64,000 nucleotides of DNA from JBCCIM01 sp965263205 (GTDB taxonomy: Bacteria > Bacteroidota > Rhodothermia > Rhodothermales > JAHQVL01), in contig CBDHHF010000034.1 of assembly GCA_965263205.1 (NCBI GenBank), positions 310,001-374,000 on the forward strand, written 5' to 3'. A program made the position numbers and the translations under genes. Below the pieces are notes generated by a model, which had not been told where the DNA came from, did not search any database, and saw nothing but the letters and a program-made list of their open reading frames with translations. Positions within the stretch are counted from its first letter, which is position 1; the number at the start of each line of letters is the position of its first letter. Of the stretch, positions 62,682 through 64,000 are shown in pieces.

Positions 62682-64000
62682 TTAGGCCTCTACCACGGGC
62701 AATTGAATCGTAAACACGGTGCCGGCATCTGAACTTTCAAACGAAAGCGTGCCGCCGTGTCCCTGTGTGATGATATCATAGCTCAAACTCAGCCCCAATC
62801 CCGTTTTGCTTATGTCCGCACGGGTTGTAAAAAACGGCTCAAAAACGCGCGGTTGATCTGCTTCAGGGATGCCCGGCCCATTGTCTTCGATCTGCACAAT
62901 AGCGTGGCCGTTCTGCCGGCTGGTTTTGATGTGTATGGCTGGGCTCTGCACATGGGTAGCCATCAACGCCTCATGCGCATTAAGCACTACGTTTTGCACA
63001 ACTCTACCCAAGTCTTGTGGCACTACCTGCACCATAATGGCTTCCGCGGCAAGCGTGGTATTGATCCGAATCCCCGTATCAGGCCGCTCGGTTTGCAGTC
63101 CGTGTACCGCAATAGCAACCAGCTGTTTGACCAAACTATTGAGTTCGGTCATTACTTTATTACCCGAAGAGCCGGCGGCGTGATGCATCATGTTTTTCAC
63201 CACGGCATCCGCACGGGACCCATGTTTTGCAATTTGCGCAGTATTGCCCTCCAGATTTTCAAGCAGGAACCGTACTTCTTCTTCATTACCCCAGGATTCC
63301 CGCAACTCTTCAACCAAATCGAGATTCAGCGCTGCAAAGTTGTTTACGAAGTTGAGCGGGTTTTTTATTTCATGCGCAATGCCTGTCGACAATTGCCCGA
63401 GTGAAGCCAGCTTTTCCTGATGAATCAACTGCGCCTGCGTACTTTTCAGTTTAATATGGGCCTCATCGAGTTCTGCATAAGCCTGCTGCTTTGAGCGGTA
63501 GCCGTTGGCGACAAGGAACGTCGCCAGGCCGATAAGAAACAGGCCGGCCAGTAAGGCCCCCAGCCACAATTCCTGGTTACGCTGCCGGGCCTCAAGGATT
63601 TCGATTTGCTGCCGTTGCTGGACGGTTCTGTATTGCTCCTGATACTCGGCAATGATCGATTGGCTGTCTGATGTAAGTAGCGAGTCTTGCAGGGTGACGT
63701 ACGTTTTGTATGCCTCCAGCGCCCGGGAAGCCTGTCCTTGCCGCTCCAGAATATCCGCTTTTTGTTTGTAGATATCTCGACGTTGCACCAGGCTGCCAAC
63801 GGCTTCCGCCTCGAACAACGCCTCTTCTGTTAGCGCCAAGGCCTCGTCGAATTGTTCAAGGCTCAGGTATGCTGTACCCATCTGGCGTAACACATTGGCT
63901 ATGCCGGCCCGATCCCCCAAAGAACGTCCGATTGCCAACGCACGATCATAAAAACCGATGGCCTCTGTGTAGTTTTCTTGCTGTGCATATAGCGCACCAA
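62682..64000 (-). CDS. TPR sensor histidine kinase, C-terminal part (runs off the right edge)
   Basis: The frame stays open to the window end (GALYAQQENYTEAIGFYDRAL continues TPR repeats), so the N-terminus is missing. Visible: TPR repeats, a coiled linker (YQEQYRTVQQRQQIEILEAR), one helix (LWLGALLAGLFLIGLATFLV), a second coiled coil, then HisKA-type H box GIAHEIKNPLNFVNNF, N box VQNVVLNAHEAL, and ATP motifs IEDNGPGIPEADQ and GLGLSLSYDII. TPR-HK proteins of this kind usually lack a fused receiver. Partner response regulator is outside the window. Confidence 0.92.
   Translation of the reverse strand, partial: GALYAQQENYTEAIGFYDRALAIGRSLGDRAGIANVLRQMGTAYLSLEQFDEALALTEEALFEAEAVGSLVQRRDIYKQKADILERQGQASRALEAYKTYVTLQDSLLTSDSQSIIAEYQEQYRTVQQRQQIEILEARQRNQELWLGALLAGLFLIGLATFLVANGYRSKQQAYAELDEAHIKLKSTQAQLIHQEKLASLGQLSTGIAHEIKNPLNFVNNFAALNLDLVEELRESWGNEEEVRFLLENLEGNTAQIAKHGSRADAVVKNMMHHAAGSSGNKVMTELNSLVKQLVAIAVHGLQTERPDTGIRINTTLAAEAIMVQVVPQDLGRVVQNVVLNAHEALMATHVQSPAIHIKTSRQNGHAIVQIEDNGPGIPEADQPRVFEPFFTTRADISKTGLGLSLSYDIITQGHGGTLSFESSDAGTVFTIQLPVVEA

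Overview
The window looks like part of the chromosome of a marine, aerobic, Gram-negative bacterium of the Rhodothermota/Bacteroidota group. Four things point there: proteins with type IX secretion (T9SS) C-terminal sorting domains (C25 peptidase, DUF1501 protein), a SusC-like carboxypeptidase-regulatory/TonB receptor, a single-heme CcoP, and mostly weak Shine-Dalgarno sequences. The assignment to a family is inference. No rRNA, tRNA, CRISPR array, phage or complete insertion sequence was found.

Layout. 1-2 kb: start of mazG, then divergent ssb with a possible LexA box. 2-12.7 kb: surface and polysaccharide genes (thioredoxin-reductase-like flavoprotein, GT2, UDP-galactopyranose-mutase-like flavoprotein, sulfotransferase on the minus strand; a 1648-residue PorU/gingipain-type C25 peptidase, a second GT2 and manC on the plus strand). 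13-22 kb: PQQ-type sugar dehydrogenase divergent from a TetR-TolC-adaptor-RND efflux operon, with two matched palindromes in the TetR leader. 22-25.8 kb: CNNM-type protein, mpl, HxlR regulator, GlcG/HbpS protein. 25.9-27.6 kb: DUF937 protein and fasciclin lipoprotein, separated by an octanucleotide tandem repeat. 27.9-36.6 kb: a complete cbb3 oxidase locus, ccoNOQP-GHIS plus a TauE/SafE-like protein; ccoS (50 residues) is included. 36.6-40.2 kb: amidohydrolase lipoprotein, a decayed glycerophosphodiesterase pseudogene, and glyS.

40.3-46.7 kb holds the most unusual protein-coding region: a 1272-residue protein fusing an alpha/beta hydrolase to a C-terminal CHAT (caspase-like) protease, next to an operon of a membrane-anchored seven-repeat helix-hairpin-helix protein and an OmpA-family protein. 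47-53 kb: DUF1501/DUF1800 pair and a TonB receptor. 53.3-54.6 kb is noncoding, with tandem repeats and a strongly structured stretch. 54.7-58.7 kb: SIR2-like protein, fatty acid desaturase, an unrecognised membrane protein and a small partner. 59.5-62.5 kb: ROK kinase and a nicotinamidase-nicotinate phosphoribosyltransferase NAD salvage pair. The window ends inside a TPR histidine kinase.

Beyond genes, three repeat features recur: (i) a dispersed intergenic element with a hairpin (CAATCC-loop-GGATTG inside GCAAACA/TGTTTGC) and a GTTGAAAGTTGCAGGTTACA-type tail, at least five sites; (ii) a MITE-like 104-bp element with CTAG ends; (iii) the palindrome GCCGGC, about ten times more frequent than composition predicts in the stretch counted by hand.
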